DNA of 64,000 nt, from NCBI GenBank assembly GCA_942492025.1, contig CALODJ010000003.1, forward strand, positions 1 through 64,000, written 5' to 3'. Of the stretch, positions 44,116 to 53,239 are shown one piece after another. Position numbers and translations under genes: made by a program. Under the pieces are notes generated by a model, which saw only the letters and a list, made by a program, of their open reading frames with translations, was not told the DNA's origin and ran no database searches. The stretch comes from JABDQW01 sp942492025 (GTDB lineage Bacteria > Pseudomonadota > Gammaproteobacteria > SZUA-229). Numbering within the stretch: position 1 is the first letter of the stretch; every line of letters begins with the position of its first letter.

Positions 44116-44874
44116 TTAATTAGACAGTAGTCCGATCTCAGCCAGCCGCGCTTTTAACTCGTAATCGGAGATCCATATCACGATATCATCGAATTCGCCA
44201 CCTGGCGAGGTCACACCAGCCTCGGTTGGTATACGACTGACAAACTCCGAGTTCGTATCTGCATTATCCGCTTCATCGACATTACCTGCCGGTATTGCCG
44301 GCCTTGCAAGCCCATCGACACTGAATCCGCCGTAAGTATTTTTGCCGTGTGTGAATATAACAGCAACCACGTTGCTGGCGACCAGTGGTGTCGCGGCACC
44401 ATTAGCGCTGCGGGTTCTAATCTCACCGTCGCCTGTGACGGTCAAGTCAATTACATTACCACTGTTTGAATCTGAAAAACCGGGGTGGACCCAGTATCGG
44501 TATAGCGTATTCCAGGCGTCTCCCGGCTTCAGACCCAGTGTGCCCCAGGGTAGATAGCCCAGATAGCCATCAGCGGCATCAGCATCACAGACACCACCAG
44601 TCCTGTCTTCCTGACCGGCATTGGCAATGCCGCTTTCGCAATTCGTTTTACAAGGACATGGCAGGAATGGCCCACCAGAGCTATAGGCATAACCCAGAAT
44701 CGCTTTTTTGATAACTTCAAGATCATCCACGACCTCAGCTCTTCTCGTCGCATCGATACGGGAACCGAGTGTCCCCAGAAAGCTGCCAACCAATATACCG
44801 ATAATGACCAGAACAATAGCCAGCTCGATCAAAGTAAAGCCATGCTGTCGCTGATACGATAGTGTTTTCATCAT
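44116..44874 (-). CDS. type IV pilin-like protein (pseudopilin)
   Basis: 252 residues from ATG 44874, which forms ATGA with the stop of the upstream gene. Prepilin site RQHG then FTLIELAIVLVIIGILVG, Glu at +5 present. Cysteines in GGPFLPCPCKTNCESG and VCDADAADGY suggest disulfides. The long globular domain (about 215 residues) is like the minor or MSHA pseudopilins of this cluster. It is the last gene of the large minus-strand operon. Confidence 0.88.
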   Translation of the reverse strand: MMKTLSYQRQHGFTLIELAIVLVIIGILVGSFLGTLGSRIDATRRAEVVDDLEVIKKAILGYAYSSGGPFLPCPCKTNCESGIANAGQEDRTGGVCDADAADGYLGYLPWGTLGLKPGDAWNTLYRYWVHPGFSDSNSGNVIDLTVTGDGEIRTRSANGAATPLVASNVVAVIFTHGKNTYGGFSVDGLARPAIPAGNVDEADNADTNSEFVSRIPTEAGVTSPGGEFDDIVIWISDYELKARLAEIGLLSN

Positions 44875-46340
44875 GGACAGCTCACGACTGCAAATGGATC
44901 TGCATCTGTGATACAAAATGCAACATCATTGCCGGTTGGGGTGTAATCACCAGTGCCATCACCGGCTGGATTATTGACTTCAATATAATTAGCCAGGGCA
45001 TTCTTGGTATCGGCATCACCGGCAATGGGTTCGTCGCGAACCTGAAGCCCTACTCGCTTTCCGGCAAACAGCACAACTGCAGCATATTTGACACCATTTA
45101 CTACCACACAGTCTGCAGGACCACATTCTGACGGTATTGCAGCTGCACCATTTGCAGGTGCATAGTAGGATGATACGGCGTAAAAAAAGTGGTCCTTCCA
45201 GTGTTTCCAGGTCTGGTAGCCTTCATCCTGTGCCGCGGTATCTAAATTTATTACCGGGCCACCTGGCACCGCCAATGTACTACAGTAACCTTTGTTAAAG
45301 AGGATGTCCTCTGCAGCGTTAGGCGCATACCCACCCAATGCCGCATCCGAATCGTCAACAGTAAACGGATAACGACCCAGATAAGAAACTGCTACAGAAT
45401 CGTTGTAATTGCTATCCAGGCGATAGTCAGCACCACTGAAATCTACTACACCAGGCCTCGGCAGTTTACGGTTACCACTGTTATTGCCATAAGCGGCAAT
45501 GCACATCGCCAGCGCCATGGTTTGTCGCCTCATCGCACTGTCTGGATCATCAACAAAATCCTTCCTGGATTGCACAGCATTCCACAATTCTTCACGTGTA
45601 ATGAATACCATCTGGTCATTAAACGCTGGAACCTGCTGGTCTGTATTAACACCTCCACTAATAAAATCGTCAATGTCCAGATCACCGCCCGATAATACCG
45701 CATTGTTGTAAGTAGCACTAAAATCGAGGTATTGTCCTGGAGAATAGTCCTTGCCACATAAAGATGTATTGTCAAAATTTCTATTCTGGTTTTGCAGTGC
45801 CTTCGAGGGGTCGATGATGACTGCAACAATCCTGTCCTGCGGCAGAGCACCCTGCCTGATATTTTCGTTAGAATCAAACAACCGAATGGCCCCGTTCGTG
45901 TCCTGATTCAGCATGTTTGTTTTAGGATCACTTTTATATTCACCTGAGACGCCATACCAAAGACACTGGCCGGAGCCTGATTTCAATATGCCTGTCTCCA
46001 GACTCGCCCATGGAAACAGTCCGAGAATGTTTCTCTTTGCAGCCCCGCAAGGAGCGTCACTACCACCCTCGACGATGATTCCACCGGCATGGTAGTCCGG
46101 ACAGGGTAAAAAACCGTATTCTCCAGGATGACTGTCTTCATATGTAATCGCGTAATCAAGCAGTGCCTTTTTGGCCTTGTACAGAGCAGACTGCGTTGAT
46201 AACGCTTCTTCGGCGCGAAGCTCTTCAACTGAAACTGTTGCCAATGTGTACGCAATGCTTGCGAAAGCGAGTATGACGGTAAATATAATCAGCACCATAC
46301 CTTTCTGCTTTACACATACCACTGGAGAGACATTACACAT
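44871..46340 (-). CDS. large minor pilin-like protein with prepilin-type N-terminus
   Basis: 489 residues. The N-terminus is KQKG then MVLIIFTVILAFASIAYT, a prepilin-peptidase site with Met as first mature residue and without the usual +5 Glu, as in PilX/GspK-like or MSHA minor pilins. The remainder (about 460 residues) is a large globular domain with many cysteines (GFLPCPDYH, DAPCGAAK, NKGYCSTLAV, SECGPADCVVV, FCITDAD). It overlaps the pilin gene downstream by ATGA. It may cap the pilus or carry a host or surface function. Confidence 0.75.
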   Translation of the reverse strand: MCNVSPVVCVKQKGMVLIIFTVILAFASIAYTLATVSVEELRAEEALSTQSALYKAKKALLDYAITYEDSHPGEYGFLPCPDYHAGGIIVEGGSDAPCGAAKRNILGLFPWASLETGILKSGSGQCLWYGVSGEYKSDPKTNMLNQDTNGAIRLFDSNENIRQGALPQDRIVAVIIDPSKALQNQNRNFDNTSLCGKDYSPGQYLDFSATYNNAVLSGGDLDIDDFISGGVNTDQQVPAFNDQMVFITREELWNAVQSRKDFVDDPDSAMRRQTMALAMCIAAYGNNSGNRKLPRPGVVDFSGADYRLDSNYNDSVAVSYLGRYPFTVDDSDAALGGYAPNAAEDILFNKGYCSTLAVPGGPVINLDTAAQDEGYQTWKHWKDHFFYAVSSYYAPANGAAAIPSECGPADCVVVNGVKYAAVVLFAGKRVGLQVRDEPIAGDADTKNALANYIEVNNPAGDGTGDYTPTGNDVAFCITDADPFAVVSCP

Positions 46341-46352
46341 AACACGTGAGAC

Positions 46353-46787
46353 TTAATAGTTGTCTTTGACAGCGCCTGCACCATCAGACCAGCTTTGCCC
46401 CGGTTTTATTCTAACCAGATTACCATCGACAACAATGGGCACGGTATAGCTTTCACGATCAGCCGAGCGTGTATACACGTTGACGCCTTTTGCCAGCTCT
46501 CCTTCGAGCGTGCTTTTCCCGTTGATCCAAACCACACTCTCGCCATCACGCCGCATCATGACGCCGTTTACAGTTACGGTTGAGACAATTTTTTCGTTAT
46601 CGGCTGCTTCATCATAAGCGCCATGCCTGACAGCTTCTAATTTTTCTCTTTGCGCAGGATCCGTGAACAACCTGCCGAGCTCGTCTATTTTGCCTTGGGA
46701 TACTGCCTGGCTAGAGATGACTATTAAGGCAACACCCGCAGCGATTCGACGAGGTAACGCTTTATTGCCCAACACAGGCATATTCAT
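46353..46787 (-). CDS. MshK-like pilus biogenesis protein
   Basis: 144 residues, signal peptide or single helix (LPRRIAAGVALIVISSQAVS), then a small beta domain resembling the GspC homology region (VSTVTVNGVMMRRDGESVVW). MshK-type proteins are poorly characterised. The start overlaps the preceding gene by 4 bases, so translation is coupled. Assignment rests mainly on position between the MshJ-like gene and the pilins. Confidence 0.65.
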   Translation of the reverse strand: MNMPVLGNKALPRRIAAGVALIVISSQAVSQGKIDELGRLFTDPAQREKLEAVRHGAYDEAADNEKIVSTVTVNGVMMRRDGESVVWINGKSTLEGELAKGVNVYTRSADRESYTVPIVVDGNLVRIKPGQSWSDGAGAVKDNY

Positions 46788-47404
46788 GCTCCTTTGGACC
46801 GCTTTAATGTATACCAGCTAAGCTCGCAGCGAGCTGCCAAGTTATGTTTAGCATCTGGCCGGATTGCTCCTTCGTTGATTTCCTTGTTAATCAACTCCAT
46901 TTCACACTTGTCCACAGTTACCAGGCCTTTTGCCTCACTTCTAAGCGCTTCGAGCATTTCAAACAGGTCTCCCTCGTGCAGAATTTTCATGTCCAGCACC
47001 ATTACACTTTTGAACACATCGATATACCTATACTTGTTATCCAGTGTTTTTTTGTCGAGCATGACCTGACTCGCTATGCTGTATTTCACCGAGTCAATTT
47101 TTCTGGCATCGGCGGTTTTTTGTACGACCTCAACCCAGCTCAGTCTGTTCTCATCGCCTATGACAGAATTATCGACCAGTTTCTTAAATGCATTTTCGTG
47201 CAGAACGAGTATCTGATTATTTATGTTGGCGTCGTCAATCTTGTTACTCCAGCTACGCATCTTCAGTATCATTAATGTATTTTCACTACTGGCATTTGAC
47301 CTGTAGATTCCCGACATAATCAAAACCGTGGTCATCGCCACAAGCACCAACGCAAAGAAAAATAATGACTTTTTAATAGCAGGAAAGTAGAGCGGCTTAT
47401 ACAT
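46784..47404 (-). CDS. MshJ/PilO-like protein
   Basis: 206 residues. One N-terminal membrane helix (SLFFFALVLVAMTTVLIMSG) and a periplasmic domain starting with a coiled segment (KMRSWSNKIDDANINNQILV), like PilO/MshJ inner-membrane platform proteins. The start overlaps the MshI-like gene by 8 bases and its end overlaps the MshK-like gene. Positional and topological evidence is stronger than sequence motif evidence. Confidence 0.65.
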   Translation of the reverse strand: MYKPLYFPAIKKSLFFFALVLVAMTTVLIMSGIYRSNASSENTLMILKMRSWSNKIDDANINNQILVLHENAFKKLVDNSVIGDENRLSWVEVVQKTADARKIDSVKYSIASQVMLDKKTLDNKYRYIDVFKSVMVLDMKILHEGDLFEMLEALRSEAKGLVTVDKCEMELINKEINEGAIRPDAKHNLAARCELSWYTLKRSKGA

Positions 47405-49007
47405 TTTCAGGCGCCTTCATTACAACCTTTAATGAAAACAGTCCATATATTTTGTCGTCGGAGCTGTCTTGGCTACTCGTAAACAGTTTATTTTCAGAAG
47501 CAAACTTCTTCTCCGGTCTTACTTCAACGGGAAGATCAATCGCGCTCACTTCTTCCACGCGCTCATTGTTAGTGAGCGCCGAAATAATCGAGTTAATTAT
47601 ATTTACTGAATCCCTGTAATTATTAGGCACAGCCTTGATTCTGCCCGTTACAACAGCAACATGCTGAACATTATTAGCTGAAGTAAAATCTGTCTTTGTA
47701 TAGGCAACTATATTCTTTGCTCGTCTGCGGTCAGCATTTCTCTTGTCACCGCTGATCTGCCTGGTTGTCCATTCTATTTTGTCTATGTATACACGCCCTA
47801 GTTGCGGGCTACTTATTGACTTACTAAGCTCAACCATGAAGTCCATGGGAGAAACTCGACTGTTTGTTTCAATTTGGCTGACCAGACCCACAGCCGTGTC
47901 CATTAAATTAGCGTTTGAGAACAGTCCTTCATGCTCCTGATACTTTTCTTTATATACGCGCATGAATTCATTAGTCCGCTCCTGCAAGAGCGCTGTCGAC
48001 TCCTTGAATGAAATACCCTCAGATATATTGGACTCCGCCAGTAATAGCGTGACTATCACAACCACAACTGATGCGGCGTATAGTCCATTTGATGCGAGCG
48101 TGTAATAAAAACGATTGAATTCATCTCTGCAACCATAATGGCTATTCGTTCCAAACTTGTTTGCAGCAATCCATGCAAATATTCCATCTGCAAATCTGTC
48201 AGGCAAGCCATTGATGCCTAATTTTTGACAAACATCTTTTAGTCGGTGCACGTGATAGTGGTTCGCATTATCCGAGACAAACGCACTTCCCAGGGAGTCA
48301 GTTTGGGCGTCTGAGCCCAGTATATGCACGTTGATGATGGCAGTATCTTCGATTTGCTGCTGATTACGAATAAAGGTCAGTGTTTTATCGACTTCCGGCC
48401 ATGCCAGACTACCGATATTACTGATATTGATCGCATCCTGATTGATAACGGACTGCCTGCTGGATACCATCTTCGCATTGTTGAAAAATGTCTGCCTCAA
48501 GTTACTATTGACCTGCTGGGTAACCAGTAGCACAGGCCCCTTTTTTGCTCCTATCACTGAAAGTAAACTTTTACTGAGCAGAGGAAGGCTCCAGATACCA
48601 GACAGAGGCACATTACATTCTTCTATAATTCCTATCCACTGCCTGATCAGTTCCGGGTTTGTTATCGCAGCGAGCAGAACTTCATCATCTTTCCTTCCGG
48701 ATTTCTGCTGACCCTGTATTTCAGAATAGCTATAGTGCCTGCTCGACCTGTAATGTCTGTCAATCAGCCGATCTATCACTGCCTTTCTATCTTTACCCAT
48801 GACATGCGGTATCAGGTCTTTTCTAAAATCCTCTTCAATGATATCGAGCAGCATGCCTGTGGATATACTTGCCGACGATTTTAGATACTGCCTGAATTTG
48901 TCAAAGCCCTGCTGATCGGCTTCGAAAGAGCACGCACCATCGAATAACTTTCTGCTCCAGTGAAAGACCGTTAGTCGATGCCCTGAAAAATAGAAGATTC
49001 TTTTCAT
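47397..49007 (-). CDS. MshI-like protein (PilM-like plus PilN-like fusion)
   Basis: 536 residues. The N-terminal 290 residues look like a cytosolic PilM/MshI actin-like domain, followed by one membrane helix (LYAASVVVVIVTLLLAESNI, near 315) and a periplasmic PilN-like domain (about 340-536). In Vibrio MSHA, MshI is such a platform protein. Its partners MshJ and MshK follow, MshG precedes it. Unusual for its large size and two-part layout. Confidence 0.65.
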   Translation of the reverse strand: MKRIFYFSGHRLTVFHWSRKLFDGACSFEADQQGFDKFRQYLKSSASISTGMLLDIIEEDFRKDLIPHVMGKDRKAVIDRLIDRHYRSSRHYSYSEIQGQQKSGRKDDEVLLAAITNPELIRQWIGIIEECNVPLSGIWSLPLLSKSLLSVIGAKKGPVLLVTQQVNSNLRQTFFNNAKMVSSRQSVINQDAINISNIGSLAWPEVDKTLTFIRNQQQIEDTAIINVHILGSDAQTDSLGSAFVSDNANHYHVHRLKDVCQKLGINGLPDRFADGIFAWIAANKFGTNSHYGCRDEFNRFYYTLASNGLYAASVVVVIVTLLLAESNISEGISFKESTALLQERTNEFMRVYKEKYQEHEGLFSNANLMDTAVGLVSQIETNSRVSPMDFMVELSKSISSPQLGRVYIDKIEWTTRQISGDKRNADRRRAKNIVAYTKTDFTSANNVQHVAVVTGRIKAVPNNYRDSVNIINSIISALTNNERVEEVSAIDLPVEVRPEKKFASENKLFTSSQDSSDDKIYGLFSLKVVMKAPENV

Positions 49008-49019
49008 ACTATTTTCAGT

Positions 49020-50228
49020 TCAAATTTTAATATTCGCGACTGCATCATAAACAGGCCCTAGCACAGCCATCATTATCCATAACATAATGCCGCCAAGTAA
49101 TATCGTGAGTACTGGCATTATTGCTGGTTCAAGCTTGTCTATCGACTCGTTCACTTCCCTGTTATAAAAATAGCTAACGTTCAACAGCGCTTCATCCATT
49201 GCTCCTGTATCTTCACCCACCTTAAGCATACGCACGATCATCGATGGAAATACTCCAATACGCTCGAAGCTCTCACTTATTTGGGCGCCTTCAGATATAC
49301 TGTTTCTGGTCTTGTGTATCGAGTCTTCAAGCACTAGATTGTCTACCATATCCTCAGAGATACTCAGTGCATCAAGCACGGTGATACCCGAGCTATACAT
49401 CATGGCGAAATAGCTGGCAAACCGGGCGAGTTTTATCTTTGTATTTAAAGGACCTATCAGCCAGACTTTCAGCTTGATCCCGTCAAGAAAATAACGCAGC
49501 GCAGGATATTTTCTGGCTGTTACAATCACGACAATGTACAGGATAATCGGTACCGAAAATATCAGGTACCAGTAATTTACGAAGATCTCAGACAAACTTA
49601 CCAATACTCGGGTATGAAGGGGTATTTCTGAACCTATGTTAGTGATAAACGGGAGTAGCTGTGGCATGAGATACATCATTAGAAAACTGACCACAGACAG
49701 CACCACAATTGCCACGATGGCGGGGTAAATCATTATCTTCCTTGTCTGTGATGCCAGCTCATCCTGCCACATAATCGTCTCGGCGAGATCCCTGAGAACT
49801 TCGGACAGGTTTCCGGTCTCCTCACCTACTCTGACCAGTGTTACGTAGACTTTGTCAAAAATCTGCGGATGCTGAGACAATGCGAGGGAAAATGTCTTAC
49901 CGCCTTCAATATCGTCGATCACAGTTTGCAGCACATCTGTGAAACGACTGTATTCGAAACTATCGCGGATGTCCTTGAGGCTGTCCAGCAAAGGCACACC
50001 CGATTTGGTCAGCTGCTCGATATGAAAAGTAAAATTGATCAGATCACGCCGCGATATTGTTTTTTTCTTCAGGATCGAGATCGATGCCTTGCTGTGCTCC
50101 TTATAACTGATCAGATCGAATCCCATACTACCCAGGCGTTTTTCAAGCTCCATCGGGTTACTCGCGACCATTGTATCCGAGCGAATCTTACCCGTGGCAT
50201 CGATCGTCTTGAACCTGTAATCCGGCAT
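49020..50228 (-). CDS. MshG/GspF/PilC-type inner-membrane platform protein
   Basis: 402 residues with the GspF fold: two repeated domains and membrane helices near 170-200, 215-245 and 370-400. The N-terminus is PDYRFKTIDATGKIRSDTMV, then SRRDLINFTFHIEQLTKSGV and LLDSLKDIRDSF, the GspF hallmark. The second repeat has FASYFAMMYSSGITVLDAL and MLKVGEDTGAMDEALLNVSY. It binds the assembly ATPase at 50229 (adjacent with no gap). Confidence 0.92.
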   Translation of the reverse strand: MPDYRFKTIDATGKIRSDTMVASNPMELEKRLGSMGFDLISYKEHSKASISILKKKTISRRDLINFTFHIEQLTKSGVPLLDSLKDIRDSFEYSRFTDVLQTVIDDIEGGKTFSLALSQHPQIFDKVYVTLVRVGEETGNLSEVLRDLAETIMWQDELASQTRKIMIYPAIVAIVVLSVVSFLMMYLMPQLLPFITNIGSEIPLHTRVLVSLSEIFVNYWYLIFSVPIILYIVVIVTARKYPALRYFLDGIKLKVWLIGPLNTKIKLARFASYFAMMYSSGITVLDALSISEDMVDNLVLEDSIHKTRNSISEGAQISESFERIGVFPSMIVRMLKVGEDTGAMDEALLNVSYFYNREVNESIDKLEPAIMPVLTILLGGIMLWIMMAVLGPVYDAVANIKI

Positions 50229-51944
50229 TTACATCAACCTCTGCGTCAGGTCGATAACACGTGATATTTCCTGCAGTGATGTTTCACCATTCAGCACACG
50301 GCGAATCGCGTCATCGGCCAGCGTTCGATAACCTGTGGCTTTTGCGCATGCCCTTAACTTACCCAGTGTTGCCCGCCTGCCTATGAGCTCATCCAGCTCG
50401 CTGTCAATACGCAATGCTTCAATGATAGCCACGCGACCTTTATAGCCGGTATTGTCACACTCCGGGCAGCCAGCAGCTTCGTAGATAGTCAGCGCTTCGT
50501 TAACGTACTCTACGCCGAGCAACTTGCTATCCATTTCATCGGCAAGCCACGGCCTTTTACAGAATTGACATAGCAGCCTGACCAGCCGTTGGCTGATGAT
50601 ACCGATAATGTTGCCGGTCATAATATCCGGCAGCACGCCGATATCCAGTAGCCGGGGTATCGCGCCTATGGCCGAATTTGTGTGCAAAGTGGAGAGTACC
50701 TGGTGCCCGGTCATCGCCGCACGAAAGGCCATATCAGCCGTATCCTCGTCCCGGATCTCGCCGACCAGAATAATATCCGGATCTTGCCGCATCATGGATC
50801 TGATACCATTGGCAAAATCCATCCGTGCCACTTCGTTGACTGAGGTTTGTCTGATCATATCAACCGGATACTCAACTGGATCCTCGAGTGTCATAATATT
50901 GACTTGTTCCGACTTGACGTAGTTGAGCATGGAGTACAACGTGGTTGTTTTACCACTACCCGTTGGACCTGTGACCAGTATGATTCCTTCCGGCCTTGCC
51001 ATCATCAGCCGCAAGGTATCGAGCGTCGCTTCATTGACGCCGAGCTTATCCAGCGGCACGATACCTTTCGCGCGATCAAGCACACGCAACACGATGTTCT
51101 CACCATGTGTTGTCGGTTGCGCGGAAACGCGAAAATCGACACGGTGTCCCCGTACCTGCAAACTCAGTCTTCCATCCTGCGGAATACGAGTTTCAGCAAT
51201 GTTCATGCTTGACATGACTTTCAGCCGCACAACTATCGCTGACCAGTAATCCTTATGAAGACTGCGAATCTGCCGCAGCACACCATCGATCCGATAGCGT
51301 AATCTTAAAAAGCCTTCTTCCGGTTCAAAATGTATATCTGAGGCTTCTCGCTTGACGGCATCTGCGAGAATGGCATCAACCAGGCGGACTAGAGGCTGGC
51401 TGTATTCATCATCAATGGCATCAAGACTTTTATAATCGATTTCACCCGTTTCGATTTCATGCAGGATGCCATCGACTGACAACTCATAACCATAAAACTG
51501 GTCAATCGCTTTTTTGATTTCTCCTACACCAGCGACCAGTGGGATGATTTCTGTCTTGCGCCCGACCAATGCGTGAATCCTATCCTGCACCATCAGATCT
51601 GAGGCATTCTTCATAGCGATTTTCAGCTGCTGCGCACGCTCATCGTAACTGACGGGAATTATCGTATGCCGTTGAGCGACTTCTTTCGGAATTAGAGCCA
51701 GCGCTGTCTGATCAGGGATAACATTGGTCAAGTCAACACTGCCGATACCCAGAATCTTACCAAGTACATCGCGCATGACGGATTCGGAGACAAAACCCAG
51801 TGAAACCAGAATTTCACCGATCAGACGCCCGCTTTTTTTCTGTTCAGTGAGCGCAATCTCTACCTGATCAGGCGTAACCAGACCTTTTTCTATCAACTCC
51901 TCACCGAGACGCTTGTTCTTCTTGGTGACTGCAGGCGCGCTCAT
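50229..51944 (-). CDS. MshE/GspE-type assembly ATPase
   Basis: 571-residue hexameric ATPase powering pilus assembly. The N-terminal MshEN/T2SSE-N domain (IEKGLVTPDQVEIALTEQ) is one where c-di-GMP binding occurs in MshE proteins. Walker A ILVTGPTGSGKTTTLYSML, Asp box IRMMRQDPDIILVGEIRDED, Walker B and His box GHQVLSTLHTNSAIGAI are visible. The zinc tetra-Cys is CQFCKRPW and GCPECDNTGYKG. It is adjacent to mshG. c-di-GMP genes at 14446 could in principle feed into it. Confidence 0.93.
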   Translation of the reverse strand: MSAPAVTKKNKRLGEELIEKGLVTPDQVEIALTEQKKSGRLIGEILVSLGFVSESVMRDVLGKILGIGSVDLTNVIPDQTALALIPKEVAQRHTIIPVSYDERAQQLKIAMKNASDLMVQDRIHALVGRKTEIIPLVAGVGEIKKAIDQFYGYELSVDGILHEIETGEIDYKSLDAIDDEYSQPLVRLVDAILADAVKREASDIHFEPEEGFLRLRYRIDGVLRQIRSLHKDYWSAIVVRLKVMSSMNIAETRIPQDGRLSLQVRGHRVDFRVSAQPTTHGENIVLRVLDRAKGIVPLDKLGVNEATLDTLRLMMARPEGIILVTGPTGSGKTTTLYSMLNYVKSEQVNIMTLEDPVEYPVDMIRQTSVNEVARMDFANGIRSMMRQDPDIILVGEIRDEDTADMAFRAAMTGHQVLSTLHTNSAIGAIPRLLDIGVLPDIMTGNIIGIISQRLVRLLCQFCKRPWLADEMDSKLLGVEYVNEALTIYEAAGCPECDNTGYKGRVAIIEALRIDSELDELIGRRATLGKLRACAKATGYRTLADDAIRRVLNGETSLQEISRVIDLTQRLM

Positions 51945-51946
51945 GG

Positions 51947-53203
51947 TTATTGCATAGCCCCAAGATAAGCCAGCCTGCTTTTCACCACATCTGCAGAGAA
52001 ACTGACATTCTTCCCACTAGCAAGCTTCAAACTGTCTTCGTAATAGAGCTTCGCGGCTTTGTGCTTGCCGAGGTGATCCAGGCTAACCGCCAGGTTATAC
52101 GCATAATCCGGATTCTGGCTATCCGCCTTCAAGGCATTGAAAAATGCCTGCTGTGCTTCCGGCCAGCTCTTCTTCTGAATATAGAGATTACCCAGCGCAA
52201 ATTGCAGATGGGCATCGTCTGGCCTGTATTCAATCAGCTGCTTCAACCTTGTCTCACTCAAATCAGCACCACTCATTTGTGCGATATTGGCCAGACCGGC
52301 GTGCGCGTGAGTATCCCGTGGATCGAGCTCGAGCAAGCGGATATAAATCTCCCTGGCTGTATCACTATCGTTCTGTTGCATAGAAACCGCAGCAAGACCA
52401 AGTAAGGCATCGTGATTGTCAGGTTCCTGGTAGAGTACATTTCTGTACTCTCGACCTGATAACTCATAATCCTTGTTGTGGAAGGCTGCCCATCCACGCT
52501 GCAATGCCTCACTCAATGGATCCCGCCTGTGTGCCCGTTGCACGGAAAACGCCTGTTCGGCGGTCTTGTTCACACTCGCTGCGGGGATAGTTGTCCGTTG
52601 TCTACTAGCCGCTTGGACTGTATTGCTTTCAGACTTCTTCACGGTCCCGGTTTGAGTGCCGGTCTCTGACACTGCGGCGAGCGAGGTCAAGGTCTCTTCG
52701 ATTTTCGTTTTTGATTTGAGTGTGGACAGTGCAATCTGATGTTTACGCTGCATCGTTTCTATTTCAGCCAGCATATCGAGATGGAAATACAGACCGCCAA
52801 CCGTCAGTATCATTAAAGAAGCGACGACGATACCACCCAAGGTGATCAATCGAGACTTTTTATGTGCGCGGTTTGTTTTATGGATCAATAGCTGAAGTGC
52901 TTCATCCGTAACTGTTGATGGCGTTGGTACTATGCGATGGTCTGTCAATGGAGCTTCCGCTGCAATACCTTCATCCTCTGGGGTGTGTGCTTCAGCGGAT
53001 GTGGACAGCGTCATCACTTCATTATGAAGTTCGAGTTCCTCAGGCTGCTCTTTCTCGATCTTATAGATATTGTTACCCGTCAGCACCCGGTCTGCCGCGT
53101 ACGCTTCAGTCGCATGAGCGCGAGATTCAGTGGTCACATCCTTGACATCTGAATTCTGCTTTTCCTGCGCTGCTTTTTTCAGGGCATCCAGTAACAGGCT
53201 CAT
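51947..53203 (-). CDS. MshN-like TPR protein
   Basis: 418 residues. A cytosolic N-terminal segment (~120 residues) is followed by one membrane helix (LITLGGIVVASLMILTVGGL) and a periplasmic part with tetratricopeptide repeats (AAVSMQQNDSDTAREIYIRL, LQFALGNLYIQKKSWPEAQQ, YAYNLAVSLDHLGKHKAAKL). Position between secretin and MshE matches MshN. The stop is 2 bases before the start of mshE, so coupled. Confidence 0.8.
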   Translation of the reverse strand: MSLLLDALKKAAQEKQNSDVKDVTTESRAHATEAYAADRVLTGNNIYKIEKEQPEELELHNEVMTLSTSAEAHTPEDEGIAAEAPLTDHRIVPTPSTVTDEALQLLIHKTNRAHKKSRLITLGGIVVASLMILTVGGLYFHLDMLAEIETMQRKHQIALSTLKSKTKIEETLTSLAAVSETGTQTGTVKKSESNTVQAASRQRTTIPAASVNKTAEQAFSVQRAHRRDPLSEALQRGWAAFHNKDYELSGREYRNVLYQEPDNHDALLGLAAVSMQQNDSDTAREIYIRLLELDPRDTHAHAGLANIAQMSGADLSETRLKQLIEYRPDDAHLQFALGNLYIQKKSWPEAQQAFFNALKADSQNPDYAYNLAVSLDHLGKHKAAKLYYEDSLKLASGKNVSFSADVVKSRLAYLGAMQ

Positions 53204-53239
53204 GTGTACACTCTGGTTTGATACGACTCAAAACGCTGC

